From contig NZ_CP146986.1 of NCBI RefSeq assembly GCF_037126175.1, forward strand, positions 4,287,001 to 4,351,000: a stretch of DNA of 64,000 nucleotides. Reading direction: 5' to 3'. Made by a program: the position numbers and the translations under genes. Source of the DNA: Pseudomonas sp. RSB 5.4. GTDB taxonomy: Bacteria > Pseudomonadota > Gammaproteobacteria > Pseudomonadales > Pseudomonadaceae. Every line of letters begins with the position of its first letter. Position 1 is the first letter of the stretch. The notes beneath the pieces are model-generated. The model ran no database searches, was not told the origin of the DNA, and worked only from the letters and a program-made list of their open reading frames with translations. Of the stretch, positions 28,414 to 37,477 are shown piece after piece.

Positions 28414-30323
28414 CAGGACAACGCCTCCAGCTCCGCCTGCATGCTTTCCAGCGTCTCGAGAGCTTCCATCCACGCTTCTTCGAGCTCGGCTTCGCGCACT
28501 TTCAGCTTGGCCTGTTCGGCCAGCAGATCACGCAACTCGTTCTTGCGCGCCGGCTCGTAGATGTCGCTGTCGCCGAGGCTGGCGTCGACCTTCGCCAGCT
28601 TTTCGTGGAGCTTGCCCAGTTCGGCTTCGAGCTTGTCGGCCTCGCGCTTGTGCGGTGCCAGTTGCTGACGCAATGCAGCAGCGGCCTGGCGCTGCGCCTT
28701 CTTGTCGGTCTTGTCCGGATTGACCGGAGTGTTGCTGACCGGCGCATTGCGCTGACGGTATTCCACCAGCCAGCGCGCGTAGTCTTCGAGGTCGCCATCG
28801 AACTCTTCGACCTTGCCATCGGCGACCAGGTAGAAGTTGTCGGTGGTGCTCTTGAGCAAGTGCCGATCGTGAGACACCACCAATACCGCGCCGCTGAATT
28901 CCTGCAGCGCCATGGTCAGCGCCAGGCGCATTTCCAGGTCGAGGTGGTTGGTCGGTTCGTCGAGCAGCAACAGGTTCGGCCGTTCCCAGGCGATCAATGC
29001 CAGCGCCAGACGCGCTTTCTCGCCACCGGAGAAATTCAGCACCGGCTCGTCGATGCGTGCGCCACGGAAGTCGAAACCACCGAGGAAGTCGCGCAGGGTC
29101 TGTTCACGTTCGGTCGGCGCCAGACGCTGCAAATGCAGCAGCGGGCTGGCCTTGGCATCCAGCGAGTCGAGCTGATGCTGGGCGAAGTAGCCGACGACGG
29201 TGTTCTCGCCACGGGTCAGACGCCCGGCCAGCGGTTCGAGCTCGCCGGCGAGGTTCTTGATCAGGGTCGATTTACCGGCGCCGTTCGGCCCGAGCAGACC
29301 GATCCGCGCACCCGGGGTCAGTTGCAGCTTGACCTTCTCCAGGATGGTTTTATCACCGTAACCCAGACGCGCATCGGACAGGTCGATCAGCGGACTGGAG
29401 ATCTTGGTCGATTCGCGGAACACGAAATCGAACGGCGAATCGACGTGGGCCGCCGACAGCTCTTCCATGCGCTCCAGGGCCTTGATCCGGCTCTGCGCCT
29501 GACGGGCCTTGGTGGCCTGGGCCTTGAAGCGGGCGATGTAGCTTTCCATGTGCGCACGTTGCGCCTGCTGCTTCTCGTAGGCCTGTTGCTGCTGGGCCAG
29601 ACGTTCGGCACGGGCGCGTTCGAACGCGGTGTAGCCACCACGGTAGAGGGTCAGTTTGCGCTGATCGACATGGGCCACGTGATCGACCACTTCATCGAGG
29701 AAGTCGCGGTCGTGGGAAATCAGCAGCAACGTGCCCGGGTAGCTTTTCAGCCACTCCTCGAGCCAGATGATCGCGTCGAGATCCAGGTGGTTGGTCGGTT
29801 CGTCGAGCAACAACAAGTCCGACGGACACATCAAGGCCTGCGCCAGGTTCAGACGCATCCGCCAGCCACCGGAGAAATCTCCTACCTGACGATCCATCTG
29901 CTCATTGGTGAAACCGAGACCGGCCAGCAACTTGCGCGCCCGCGCATCGGCGGTATAGCCGTCGGCGCTGTCGAGTTCGGCGTGCAGACGGGCCAGAGCC
30001 GTGCCATCGTGGGCCGCTTCGGCGGCGGCGAGGTCACGTTGCACTTCGCGTAGACGCAGGTCGCCATCGAGCACATAGTCGACCGCCAGGCGTTCGAGCG
30101 TGTCGACCTCCTGGCGCATGTGCGCGATCCGCCAGTCGGCCGGCAGCAGGCAATCGCCCGAGTCCGGGTGCAACTCGCCGCGCAGCAAGGCAAACAGGCT
30201 GGATTTGCCGGCGCCGTTGGCACCGATGAGGCCGGCTTTGTGGCCGGCGTGCAGGGTCAGCTCGGCGTCTTCTAGCAGACGTTGCGGGCCACGCTGTAAA
30301 GTCAGGTTCTGAAGTCGGATCAT
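28413..30323 (-). CDS. ABC-F family ATPase, YheS-like
   Basis: Soluble tandem ABC protein of 636 aa that likely acts on ribosomes. Two nucleotide domains have Walker A GANGAGKS (about 34-41) and GPNGAGKST (about 345-353). Signature motifs FSGGWRMRLNLA and FSGGEKARLALA and two DEPTNHLDL Walker B blocks are present. The linker between the domains (QQQQAYEKQQAQRAHM) is basic and helical, and the C-terminal 100 residues form a coiled coil. YheS is the closest E. coli relative in length and layout. Confidence 0.93.
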   Translation of the reverse strand: MIRLQNLTLQRGPQRLLEDAELTLHAGHKAGLIGANGAGKSSLFALLRGELHPDSGDCLLPADWRIAHMRQEVDTLERLAVDYVLDGDLRLREVQRDLAAAEAAHDGTALARLHAELDSADGYTADARARKLLAGLGFTNEQMDRQVGDFSGGWRMRLNLAQALMCPSDLLLLDEPTNHLDLDAIIWLEEWLKSYPGTLLLISHDRDFLDEVVDHVAHVDQRKLTLYRGGYTAFERARAERLAQQQQAYEKQQAQRAHMESYIARFKAQATKARQAQSRIKALERMEELSAAHVDSPFDFVFRESTKISSPLIDLSDARLGYGDKTILEKVKLQLTPGARIGLLGPNGAGKSTLIKNLAGELEPLAGRLTRGENTVVGYFAQHQLDSLDAKASPLLHLQRLAPTEREQTLRDFLGGFDFRGARIDEPVLNFSGGEKARLALALIAWERPNLLLLDEPTNHLDLEMRLALTMALQEFSGAVLVVSHDRHLLKSTTDNFYLVADGKVEEFDGDLEDYARWLVEYRQRNAPVSNTPVNPDKTDKKAQRQAAAALRQQLAPHKREADKLEAELGKLHEKLAKVDASLGDSDIYEPARKNELRDLLAEQAKLKVREAELEEAWMEALETLESMQAELEALS

Positions 30324-30373
30324 AATGGCGGCGGAGTCTACCAGCTTCGCTCACAACTGGCGCGAGTAGCACG

Positions 30374-30838
30374 ATGTCCTCTGACCTGTGGAGCTTTTCC
30401 CTTGCCATCTACGCCCGACCGGGCGTGGAGCCTGCTTGCCTGCAACTGCAAACGGCGGGGGCCAATGTCTGCCTGCTGCTATGTGGTCTGTGGCTTGAGC
30501 AACGGGGCACTGCCTGTGACGAACAGCGCGTAGAGCAGCTGAAAGAGCTGGTGGGGCCGTGGGATCGGGAGGTGGTGCAGCCACTGCGTGCGTTGCGTAC
30601 TCAGTGGAAAACCCTGGCCGAGGGAGATCCGGTGCTCAAGGGTCTGCGAGCACAAATGAAGGCGCTGGAGCTGGAAGCCGAACGGCATCTGCTGTGGCAA
30701 CTGGAACAGGTTGCGCAGGATTGGCCGCGCGATGACGCATCAGCGTCGGGGGAGTGGCTGGAGAGTCTGACGGGATCGGCCGCCAGCCCGAACCGCGACG
30801 CGCTGCAAGTGCTGCGCGTCGCGGCAACCGGCACTTAG
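30374..30838 (+). CDS. TIGR02444/DUF2390 family protein
   Basis: 154-aa cytoplasmic helical protein of unknown function. Begins MSSDLWSFSLAIYARPGVEPACLQLQ, the family signature, and continues CLLLCGLWLEQRG, then WDREVVQPLRALRTQWK. Divergent from the ABC-F gene (50 bp) and its 3' end overlaps the convergent algP stop by 4 bp. Confidence 0.9.
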   Translation: MSSDLWSFSLAIYARPGVEPACLQLQTAGANVCLLLCGLWLEQRGTACDEQRVEQLKELVGPWDREVVQPLRALRTQWKTLAEGDPVLKGLRAQMKALELEAERHLLWQLEQVAQDWPRDDASASGEWLESLTGSAASPNRDALQVLRVAATGT

Positions 30839-31965
30839 GAAGCGCTGGTCGGGTTGCTGCTGGCGCTCGACGCAGCGGCTGGCGTTGGCGCAGTCGTGGT
30901 GGTCGAGGTGGAAGCGGCTGGAGCAGGCGCGGCGGCCGGCGCCGGAGCGGCTGGCTTGGCGGCAGGTGCAGTCGCCGGCTTGGCGGCAGCTGGTTTGGCA
31001 ACGGCCGGTTTTTTCGCGGCAGGTTTGGCGGCTGGTTTAGCGGCTGGCTTTGCGGCTACTGGTTTGGCGGCAGGCTTGGCTGCAGCGGTCGCAGGTTTTG
31101 CTGCTGCAGGTTTGGCAGCGGTTTTAGCGGCAGGCTTGGCCGCTGGTTTGGCAGCAACCTTGGCAGCAGGTTTTGCCGCGACCGGTTTGGCCGCAGTCTT
31201 GGCTGCCGGTTTTGCAGCGGCGGTTTTCGCGGCAGGTTTGGCAGCCGGTTTTACCGCTACTTTGGCAGCTGGTTTAGCAGCAGTTTTTGCCGGAGCGACT
31301 TTGCGCGCAGCAGGTTTTGCTGCTGGGTTGGCAGCCGGTTTTGCCGCTGCAGGTTTGGCAGCGGCAGTACGTGCGGCCGGTTTCGCAGCGCTCGCCGCAG
31401 CCGGTTTTTTCACTGCGGTTTTTGCAGCAGGTTTGGCGGCGGTTTTAGCCGGTGCCTTGGCTGCTGGTTTGGCTGCCGGTTTTGCCGCAGCGGTTTTCGC
31501 CGGGGCTTTCGCCGCAGAAGGTTTGGCTGCCGCTTTTTTCGCAGGCGCTGCTGCTGGTTTGGCGGCGCGGGAGGACAGCGCTTTGCCGGCAGCCTCTTGC
31601 ACACGGCCGACACCCTGGGCCAGTTTCAGGCTTTCCTGGGCATCACGCTTGAGTTGCAGAATGTAGCCGCGAGTGTCGGATTGACGCCCCTTCAGCGCGT
31701 CGAGCAAGTCTTCGAGTTCTTTGACGGCAGCCTTGGCCTTGTTCTGCGCCTTGGCTTTACCGGCAGTGGCCGCGTCTTGCAATTTGGTACGGGACTTGTG
31801 CAGTTTTTCTTGCGCCTTGCCGCGTTGTTTTTCCAGTTTGGCGAGCAGTTTTTCAGCATCAGCCAAGGCTTGGGAGCAAGCGTTTTCCAAATGCTCGAGC
31901 AGGCTGCCCGAGAGTTGTTGGAGTAGGTGCAACGGAGTGTTTACAGGCTTCTTGGTGGCCGACAT
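30835..31965 (-). CDS. algP: AlgP, histone H1-like regulatory protein with KPAA repeats
   Basis: 376 aa. An N-terminal helical domain (residues 1-130) is followed by a long Lys/Pro/Ala tail (about 135-350) built of KPAA and AAAKPAAK-type units, ending in an Ala/Pro/Ser/Thr tract. Like eukaryotic H1 tails it probably binds DNA; in P. aeruginosa AlgP (AlgR3) influences algD transcription. The tail is repetitive at DNA level, so its length can change by slippage. It is followed on this strand by nothing closer than the MscS/ABC-F block. Gene order algP-FKBP-algQ is conserved. Confidence 0.95.
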   Translation of the reverse strand: MSATKKPVNTPLHLLQQLSGSLLEHLENACSQALADAEKLLAKLEKQRGKAQEKLHKSRTKLQDAATAGKAKAQNKAKAAVKELEDLLDALKGRQSDTRGYILQLKRDAQESLKLAQGVGRVQEAAGKALSSRAAKPAAAPAKKAAAKPSAAKAPAKTAAAKPAAKPAAKAPAKTAAKPAAKTAVKKPAAASAAKPAARTAAAKPAAAKPAANPAAKPAARKVAPAKTAAKPAAKVAVKPAAKPAAKTAAAKPAAKTAAKPVAAKPAAKVAAKPAAKPAAKTAAKPAAAKPATAAAKPAAKPVAAKPAAKPAAKPAAKKPAVAKPAAAKPATAPAAKPAAPAPAAAPAPAASTSTTTTAPTPAAASSASSNPTSAS

Positions 31966-32157
31966 GGTTTACCTCCTGGCTGACGTGAGTGCGGCTCATA
32001 CTAGACCTCTGCAGTTACCGCCGCTAGGTCATCTTGACAGTATCGAAACCGTTGCGTTGCAACGAAGTGAAAATGTTCTGCACAAAGACAAAAGCAGTTC
32101 ACCGTTGCAGACCTTCGCGCTGGCATAATCGCCCGCATCTCAGGACGGAGAGTGCCC

Positions 32158-32823
32158 ATGTCGCGCTACCTTTTTTTATCCCTCTGGATGATTTTTTCCG
32201 TGGCCCAGGCCGACGAAAAAACCACCGCGAACGATGCTCACGATCTGGCCTACAGCCTCGGTGCCAGCCTCGGTGAACGCTTGCGCCAAGAGGTGCCGCA
32301 ATTGCAGATTCAGGCATTGGTCGAAGGTTTGCAGCAGGCCTATCAAGGCAAGCCGCTGGCCCTGAGCGAAGCGCGGATCGAGCAGATCCTGGCGGATCAC
32401 GAATCGCAAAACGCCGAACACGCGTCGCTGCCTTCCAGTGATGCCGCGATGGAAAACGAGCAGCGTTTTCTCACCGCCGAAAAAGCCAAACCGGGTGTGA
32501 AGGAATTGGCCGACGGCATCCTGCTGACCGAGCTGAGCCCGGGCACTGGCCCCAAGGCCGGGCCGGATGGAAAAGTGCAGGTGCTGTATGTCGGTCGCCT
32601 GCCGGATGGCACCGTGTTCGATCAGAACACTCAGCCACAATGGTTCAGCCTCGACAGCGTGATTGCCGGGTGGCGTACGGCGTTGCAGAACATGCCGGTT
32701 GGCGCGAAGTGGCGACTGGTGATTCCATCGGATCAAGCCTACGGCGCCGACGGTGCGGGCGATCTGATCGCGCCGTTCACACCGCTGGTGTTTGAGGTCG
32801 AATTGCGCGGTGCAACGAGCTGA
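32158..32823 (+). CDS. Periplasmic FKBP-type peptidyl-prolyl isomerase
   Basis: 221 aa. A signal peptide (MSRYLFLSLWMIFSVAQA, residues 1-18) precedes an FkpA-like N-terminal dimerisation domain (SLGASLGERLR) and a C-terminal FKBP domain (VLYVGRLPDGTVFDQN, WRTALQNMPVGAKWRLVIPSDQAYG). It catalyses prolyl isomerisation and helps folding in the periplasm. The ATG at 32158 with CGGAGAG upstream is preferred to the GTG at 32152. It lies between algP and algQ, both on the other strand. Confidence 0.92.
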   Translation: MSRYLFLSLWMIFSVAQADEKTTANDAHDLAYSLGASLGERLRQEVPQLQIQALVEGLQQAYQGKPLALSEARIEQILADHESQNAEHASLPSSDAAMENEQRFLTAEKAKPGVKELADGILLTELSPGTGPKAGPDGKVQVLYVGRLPDGTVFDQNTQPQWFSLDSVIAGWRTALQNMPVGAKWRLVIPSDQAYGADGAGDLIAPFTPLVFEVELRGATS

Positions 32824-32844
32824 CCGACGCCGACTCGCCTGCAT

Positions 32845-32881
32845 AAAAAAACGCGGTGCGCTTTCGGCGCACCGCGTTTTT
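32845..32881. terminator. Bidirectional rho-independent terminator
   Basis: AAAAAAACGCGGTGCGC / GCGCACCGCGTTTTT hairpin with a TTTCG loop, between the convergent FKBP and algQ genes. Confidence 0.9.
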
Positions 32882-32900
32882 CATGTCGGCGAGAAACGAA

Positions 32901-33359
32901 TCAGGCCTGAACCGGATCTTCCTGCTTGTGTGCCGTGTGCAGCACTTCAATCAGGCAGTCTTCCAGTTCGAAGCGTTCGTGCAGCAGGCCACCCAGCTCC
33001 TTGAACTTCTCGGCGACGCATTTGCCTTCATCGCAAAGATCGTTGAACGCGAGGAGTTTTTCGGTGATGACGTCAATGCGCGGGTAGAGGGTTTCGGCGA
33101 GTTCGAGGCCGCGCGTGTCACCGAACGCCTTGGCTTCGCCGGTCAGCTGTTCGTAGATTTCGAAGTGCCCGGCCGAAACGTAATCGACCAGCACGCCGCA
33201 GAATTCAAGCAAGGGTTTACGGTTCTCGGACAGAGCCTGGGGTTTGTCACCCAACTTGTCGTAGGCACCGATCAGATCTTCACGCTCCTGCAACCAGCGG
33301 TCGATCAGCAGATGAACTCCACCCCAGCGTTCCTGAGCATTCTGACAACTTTCGAGCAT
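32901..33359 (-). CDS. algQ: AlgQ, Rsd-family anti-sigma-70 factor
   Basis: 152-aa helical protein that binds region 4 of the housekeeping sigma factor; in P. aeruginosa AlgQ (AlgR2) affects alginate, siderophore and virulence gene expression. It begins [27 protein letters not shown], the Rsd core signature. The start at 33359 has a GGAAGAGAG ribosome binding site; an in-frame ATG 27 bp upstream is possible. Upstream 186 bp to dsbB carries a hairpin at 33476-33501. Confidence 0.94.
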   Translation of the reverse strand: MLESCQNAQERWGGVHLLIDRWLQEREDLIGAYDKLGDKPQALSENRKPLLEFCGVLVDYVSAGHFEIYEQLTGEAKAFGDTRGLELAETLYPRIDVITEKLLAFNDLCDEGKCVAEKFKELGGLLHERFELEDCLIEVLHTAHKQEDPVQA

Positions 33360-33475
33360 GGCGATCTCTCTTCCCTTGTGGGTCATGCTGCTCTACACCC
33401 GCGCCCCTCTTCTGGCTTTTTTCGCTTGGAGGCCGACCGGGCAGAGCGTCATCGAGCAACATAAATCCAATGACA

Positions 33476-33501
33476 CGTGCGGGCCAGATTATGCCCGCAC
33501 G
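33476..33501. other. Stable hairpin between dsbB and algQ
   Basis: CGTGCGGGC / GCCCGCACG, a 9-bp perfect stem with an 8-nt AT-rich loop, 45 bp after the dsbB stop. It lacks a T tract, so it could slow or partly end dsbB transcription. Confidence 0.4.
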
Positions 33502-33545
33502 CCTATGGCTTCAAGGTACGCAGGAGATAAAGTTCATACAAGTGT

Positions 33546-34097
33546 TTAATCCCCGACCAGCGCCCGGTGCGACGCTTCGCCGCTGAGCGGTCGTTGCAGC
33601 GCGCTCCAGACCAGACGCAGTAACTGGTAAACCGCAAGGATCGACATCGCCACAAAGAACAGCAGACTCCATTCCGGGATGCTCAAATCGAACAGCGTCC
33701 AGGAAATTTCCGCGCAATCGACACCGCCCTTGAACATCCGCAGCGTTGCGCACAACCACGGCAGGTTGCTGAACAGCGCTTCGGAATCGGGCGCGCAACT
33801 GGTCATTTGCACCAGCGGATCACTCTGCAACAACACCTGCCGCCAGGCCGCCGTGGTTCCGCCCAGGCTCAGGCCAAGCGCGGCCGCCCAATAGAGCGAC
33901 AGGCCGACACGCCGTGGGCCGTGAATCGCCGCCAGCCCGCAACAGACCATCAGCAACGCCATGAAGAAGCGTTGCGCCAGGCACAGACTGCAGGGCGTCA
34001 GCCCGACCGCATATTCGAGGTAATAGGAAGCTCCCAGGGCCAGTGCGCCTGCAGTGAAAGCCGTAAAAAACAAGGAGCGTGAACAGGCCAACGACAT
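33546..34097 (-). CDS. dsbB: DsbB-family disulfide bond formation protein (DsbH in P. aeruginosa)
   Basis: Inner-membrane quinone reductase that reoxidises DsbA, 183 aa with four helices. The first periplasmic loop has the C-x2-C pair (C36, C39 in TPCSLCLAQR). The second loop has C101 and C128, with an extra cysteine C116. It is the second DsbB-type protein usually found in Pseudomonas, encoded beside the hem operon. Confidence 0.92.
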   Translation of the reverse strand: MSLACSRSLFFTAFTAGALALGASYYLEYAVGLTPCSLCLAQRFFMALLMVCCGLAAIHGPRRVGLSLYWAAALGLSLGGTTAAWRQVLLQSDPLVQMTSCAPDSEALFSNLPWLCATLRMFKGGVDCAEISWTLFDLSIPEWSLLFFVAMSILAVYQLLRLVWSALQRPLSGEASHRALVGD

Positions 34098-34289
34098 GGC
34101 TTTTCCGTAGCAGTGGAGACAGGCAGTTACGGTAGAGGAAAGCTTGTCAGCCTTTCAAGGCAGGTGCCTGGCGACAGTTCACCAGAACTGTAGGGAAAAC
34201 CCGACAGGCGCGAGAGGAATAGGTGTAGTCCGCTGTAGGACTTTGCCCAACACGCCCGCCAGAGGTAATTATTCGCTCACTGAACGTTG

Positions 34290-34311
34290 ACGAGGGAGCA
34301 GCCTCCCTCGT
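34290..34311 (-). terminator. Hairpin after hemY, probable transcript end
   Basis: ACGAGGGAG-CAGC-CTCCCTCGT, 9-bp stem, 5 bp beyond the hemY stop codon. No strong T tract, so efficiency is uncertain. The rest of the 218-bp gap to dsbB holds nothing I can identify. Confidence 0.5.
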
Positions 34312-34315
34312 GATT

Positions 34316-35554
34316 TCAGGCGCGAACCGGCACCGGTAACGGCGCGGCCAGCAGGCGTTCATCCAGCAGGCCGAGACCTTCCTGGAACAACTGGTTGCTG
34401 CGCTCGGTATCACCCAGTTGCGCGAGCAGGCGCGCCAACTCGGCGCAGGCTTCCGGGTTACGCTGCACCCGCAGACTGCTTTCCAGATAATCCCGTGCCT
34501 TGCCCCACAAGCTGGTTTGCAGACAGAGACGACCGAGGGTCAGCAACAGGCTTGGATCAGCCGGATGCTCCTTGAGCCAGCCTTCGGCGGTCTGCAACTG
34601 ACGCGCCGGATCGCTGCCGCGCACCAGGCCATAAAGACGTGCAAGGTGGCTGTCGTACTTGCGCTTGAGGGCGCTGCGCAGGACTTCTTCCGCCTCGACC
34701 TGAGCCCCCAGCTGACGCAGTTGTTCGGCGTATGCCAGCACCAGCGCCGGCTCCTGACGCTGCGCGGAAGTCAATTGCTCCCAGGCACGCGTGAGTGATT
34801 GCAGACCGACTTTGCCGTCCTCGTCACGATGCGCCGCCAGGGACAGGTTGTTGCCCCAGGCACGCCGTTCGAGTTCCGCCAGCTCGGCCGGCGGCAACAC
34901 CTTGTCCTTGCGCAGTTCCGGCAACAGGCGAATGACCGCCGCCCAGTCGCCACGCTGCTGATGCAGACGCTGCAACTGTCGCAAGGTCTGTACGTTATGC
35001 GGATGCCGCTCGTGCATCGCTTGCAGGGTCACCAAGGCGCCGTCAGTGTCACCACGATCGGTCTGCAACTGCGCGTGACTCAAGGCAATCGCCAGTTCGG
35101 CCTGAGGCTGGCGCTCCAGGGCACGCTCGAGCAACTGATCACACTCCTCGTACTTGCCTTGTTCGTTGGCCGCGCGTGCCGCGCCGAGGTAATACAACAG
35201 CGGCTGGCGCTCGGCCTCGGCGGCGCGAGCGAGGTGACGTTGCGCGCTGGCCCAGCGACCTTCGGCCAGATCCAGCTGACCGTGTTCGATGGCCACCTGC
35301 ACCCGCCGGCTGCGGTTGCGCCGTGACCACGGATTGACCACGCCACCGGACGTCATGATCAGCTCGATCAGGGCCTTGATGCCCCAGATCAACAGCCACA
35401 ACACCGCAATCAGCGCCAGCGTCGCCCACAGGCTCGATTCATAGCGAAAGCTCTTGTAGGCAACCAGCACGTAACCGGAATGCTCGGCAATCGCCAGGCC
35501 CAGCGCCGCCGTCGCGGCGATCACCAGAAACACGATCACATACAGGCGTTTCAT
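34316..35554 (-). CDS. hemY: HemY, TPR membrane protein of the heme operon
   Basis: 412 aa. Two N-terminal membrane helices (about 3-22 and 42-60) are followed by tetratricopeptide-like helical repeats (EQGKYEECDQLLERALERQPQ and similar). Encoded at the end of hemCDXY; it is not the protoporphyrinogen oxidase of the same name in Bacillus. Its role in heme synthesis is indirect, possibly organising enzymes at the membrane. Start overlaps the hemX stop by 4 bp. Confidence 0.92.
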   Translation of the reverse strand: MKRLYVIVFLVIAATAALGLAIAEHSGYVLVAYKSFRYESSLWATLALIAVLWLLIWGIKALIELIMTSGGVVNPWSRRNRSRRVQVAIEHGQLDLAEGRWASAQRHLARAAEAERQPLLYYLGAARAANEQGKYEECDQLLERALERQPQAELAIALSHAQLQTDRGDTDGALVTLQAMHERHPHNVQTLRQLQRLHQQRGDWAAVIRLLPELRKDKVLPPAELAELERRAWGNNLSLAAHRDEDGKVGLQSLTRAWEQLTSAQRQEPALVLAYAEQLRQLGAQVEAEEVLRSALKRKYDSHLARLYGLVRGSDPARQLQTAEGWLKEHPADPSLLLTLGRLCLQTSLWGKARDYLESSLRVQRNPEACAELARLLAQLGDTERSNQLFQEGLGLLDERLLAAPLPVPVRA

Positions 35555-36693
35555 GGCGTGGTCTCCTGCGCGGTGTTGGCGGCAGGTTTGGCGAACGGTT
35601 TGACCGATTCTTCAGCGTTGACGTTACGGCGTTCCAGGTAAGCCTGCACCGCGCTCAACGTGCCGGTCAGGTCAGGGGTCTTGACCGTCACAGGTTGCTG
35701 GCTCAACTCGGCAACCTGTTCGAGCATGATTTTGCTCTGCGGATTATCCGGATTGAAATTGCCCTTGAGCACGTCCCGCGCTTCGGTCAGTGCCTGGCTG
35801 TAGACCGGCGCCTGGCCATTGAGCGCAGCCCACTGCGCCTGCTCCAGCGCCAGACTCAGGGCCAGACGCACCTGGCTCAGACTTTGCCCGGCCAGCAGTG
35901 GCTTCACATTCTTGTCGGCATTGAAATCAATGCGGATGTAGCGCGACACCTGATCCCACCACTGCGCCCAGCGACTGGCACCATCGCCGTCAGCGGTCAG
36001 GCCCAGCAGCGATTCGCCGCGATCCTTGTACTCCGGCGCCAGCTCGGTCAGTTGGATGACCTGATCACGCAAGGCCCCGATGCGCAGGAACAGGCCGGTG
36101 CGATCCGGCTGCTCGGTGTTGCGCAGGGCGACGAGGGTCTTGGCCACTTGCTCGCGGGCGGCGAACGAGCCGGGATCGTTCTGTTCGCGGAGGATTTCAT
36201 CGGCACCCTGTACCAGCGCCTGAGCGCTGCTGATGTCCTGCAGGGCCGAGAGGCGCAGGCTGGCCAGACGCAGCAGATGCTCGGCCTCGGCCAGACGCCA
36301 GTCCTTGCGGCTGGCGCCGAGAACGGTTTCCAGGCGCTGGTTGAGGCGCTGTTGATCACCCTGCAGTTGCGTCACCAGACGCTGGCGCTCGGCGAGTTCA
36401 TCGGCACCGGGCAGCTGCGCGAGGCGCTCGGTCAGGCGCTGTTCGTTGAGCTTGAGGCTCTGCGCCTGATCGTTCAACGCCTGCACCTGATCGGACTGCT
36501 GTGCGGTGTTGGTCTGCAGGTGACGCACCTGCCAGACCCCCCAGCCACCGAACGCCACGCCGGCAGCGCCGAGCAACAGGGCGACAATGGCCAGTCCGTT
36601 GCCTCGGCGCGGCTCTTTGGCCGGCGGTGGAGTTTCAACCTGGGCATCGATCACAGGCTGGACATCATCTTTAGGCAAGGCTGTTTCGCTCAC
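35551..36693 (-). CDS. hemX: HemX, membrane protein of the heme operon
   Basis: 380 aa, often annotated as uroporphyrinogen-III methyltransferase, but no SAM-methyltransferase motif is visible. A short cytoplasmic Pro-rich head (1-34), one membrane helix (about 35-55, IVALLLGAAGVAFGGWGV), then a long coiled coil (60-125) and helical periplasmic domain. Lies between hemD (16 bp) and hemY (4-bp overlap). Confidence 0.92.
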   Translation of the reverse strand: MSETALPKDDVQPVIDAQVETPPPAKEPRRGNGLAIVALLLGAAGVAFGGWGVWQVRHLQTNTAQQSDQVQALNDQAQSLKLNEQRLTERLAQLPGADELAERQRLVTQLQGDQQRLNQRLETVLGASRKDWRLAEAEHLLRLASLRLSALQDISSAQALVQGADEILREQNDPGSFAAREQVAKTLVALRNTEQPDRTGLFLRIGALRDQVIQLTELAPEYKDRGESLLGLTADGDGASRWAQWWDQVSRYIRIDFNADKNVKPLLAGQSLSQVRLALSLALEQAQWAALNGQAPVYSQALTEARDVLKGNFNPDNPQSKIMLEQVAELSQQPVTVKTPDLTGTLSAVQAYLERRNVNAEESVKPFAKPAANTAQETTP

Positions 36694-36709
36694 GTATCCA
36701 TCCTTTGCA

Positions 36710-37477
36710 TTAGAGAACGGGCACGGGATGCTCCCGTAACGCCGTCAGCAAAGCCGCGGCACTCGCGCCGCGGCAATCCACAACTGTTCGGGCCCCGGCG
36801 GCACGCGCCAGCTCGGCGACCCTTGGGCTCGGCACAAACAACGGCAACTGCGCAATTGAAGGCCAGGCATCGCCGGCCATCTGGCGCAAGTGCTCGAAAC
36901 CCTGTCCACTGCTGACCACCAGCCCGTTCAAGCGTTCCGCTGCAATCCGCCGCGGCAGCTCTTGCGGCGGGTAGGCCGGCAGGTCACGCCGATACAACTC
37001 CAGATACTCGACACTAGCACCAAGCGCGCGCAGGCGCTCGGCGAGCAGCTCGCGGCCACCCTCGCCACGCAGGATCAGCACCTGCGCGCCGGGCTCGGTG
37101 ACCGCCTCGCGCAGACGCGACAATTGCAGCAGGGCTTCACTGTCATCGCCGTCGGCGGGAAAGTGTACGTCGAGACCGTGATCGCGAAGAATCTGCGCGG
37201 TCGCCGCGCCGACGCTGAACCACGGCATCGACAATGACTGAGGTCCATAAGCGTCCAGCAGATCAAGCGCAATCCGCGCCGCCGGCTTGCTGACCACGAT
37301 GACCGCGCTGCAACCCGAAAGCCGCGCCAGCGCCTGACGTATCTTGGCAGAGACCGGCAGCGGCGCTATGTCCAGAAGCGGCAGGCAACTGCTGAAAATC
37401 CCTTGTCCGGCCAACTCCGCGGCCAGCGCCGCACAGTCATCCGCAGGGCGCGTCAGCAGCAGGCGCCAGCCAGTCAC
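36710..37477 (-). CDS. hemD: Uroporphyrinogen-III synthase
   Basis: Closes and inverts ring D of hydroxymethylbilane to give uroporphyrinogen III. With the GTG start at 37477 it is 255 aa and overlaps the hemC stop (GTGA), the expected coupling; the much longer ORF upstream is shadow inside hemC. It begins (M)[21 protein letters not shown] and has the conserved [10 protein letters not shown] and SSGQGFEHL stretches that line the active cleft. Confidence 0.94.
   Translation of the reverse strand: MTGWRLLLTRPADDCAALAAELAGQGIFSSCLPLLDIAPLPVSAKIRQALARLSGCSAVIVVSKPAARIALDLLDAYGPQSLSMPWFSVGAATAQILRDHGLDVHFPADGDDSEALLQLSRLREAVTEPGAQVLILRGEGGRELLAERLRALGASVEYLELYRRDLPAYPPQELPRRIAAERLNGLVVSSGQGFEHLRQMAGDAWPSIAQLPLFVPSPRVAELARAAGARTVVDCRGASAAALLTALREHPVPVL

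Noticed and set aside
30950..31560. Repeated DNA that could suggest a CRISPR array
   Set aside because: Units are short, variable and in frame with AlgP KPAA repeats; there are no regular spacers or cas genes.
30854..31666. 270-codon Ala/Gly/Leu-rich plus-strand frame
   Set aside because: Mirror image of the algP repeat tract; low-complexity shadow without a ribosome binding site.
35551..36693. HemX as a uroporphyrinogen-III methyltransferase
   Set aside because: No SAM-binding motifs; one membrane helix and a coiled coil instead.
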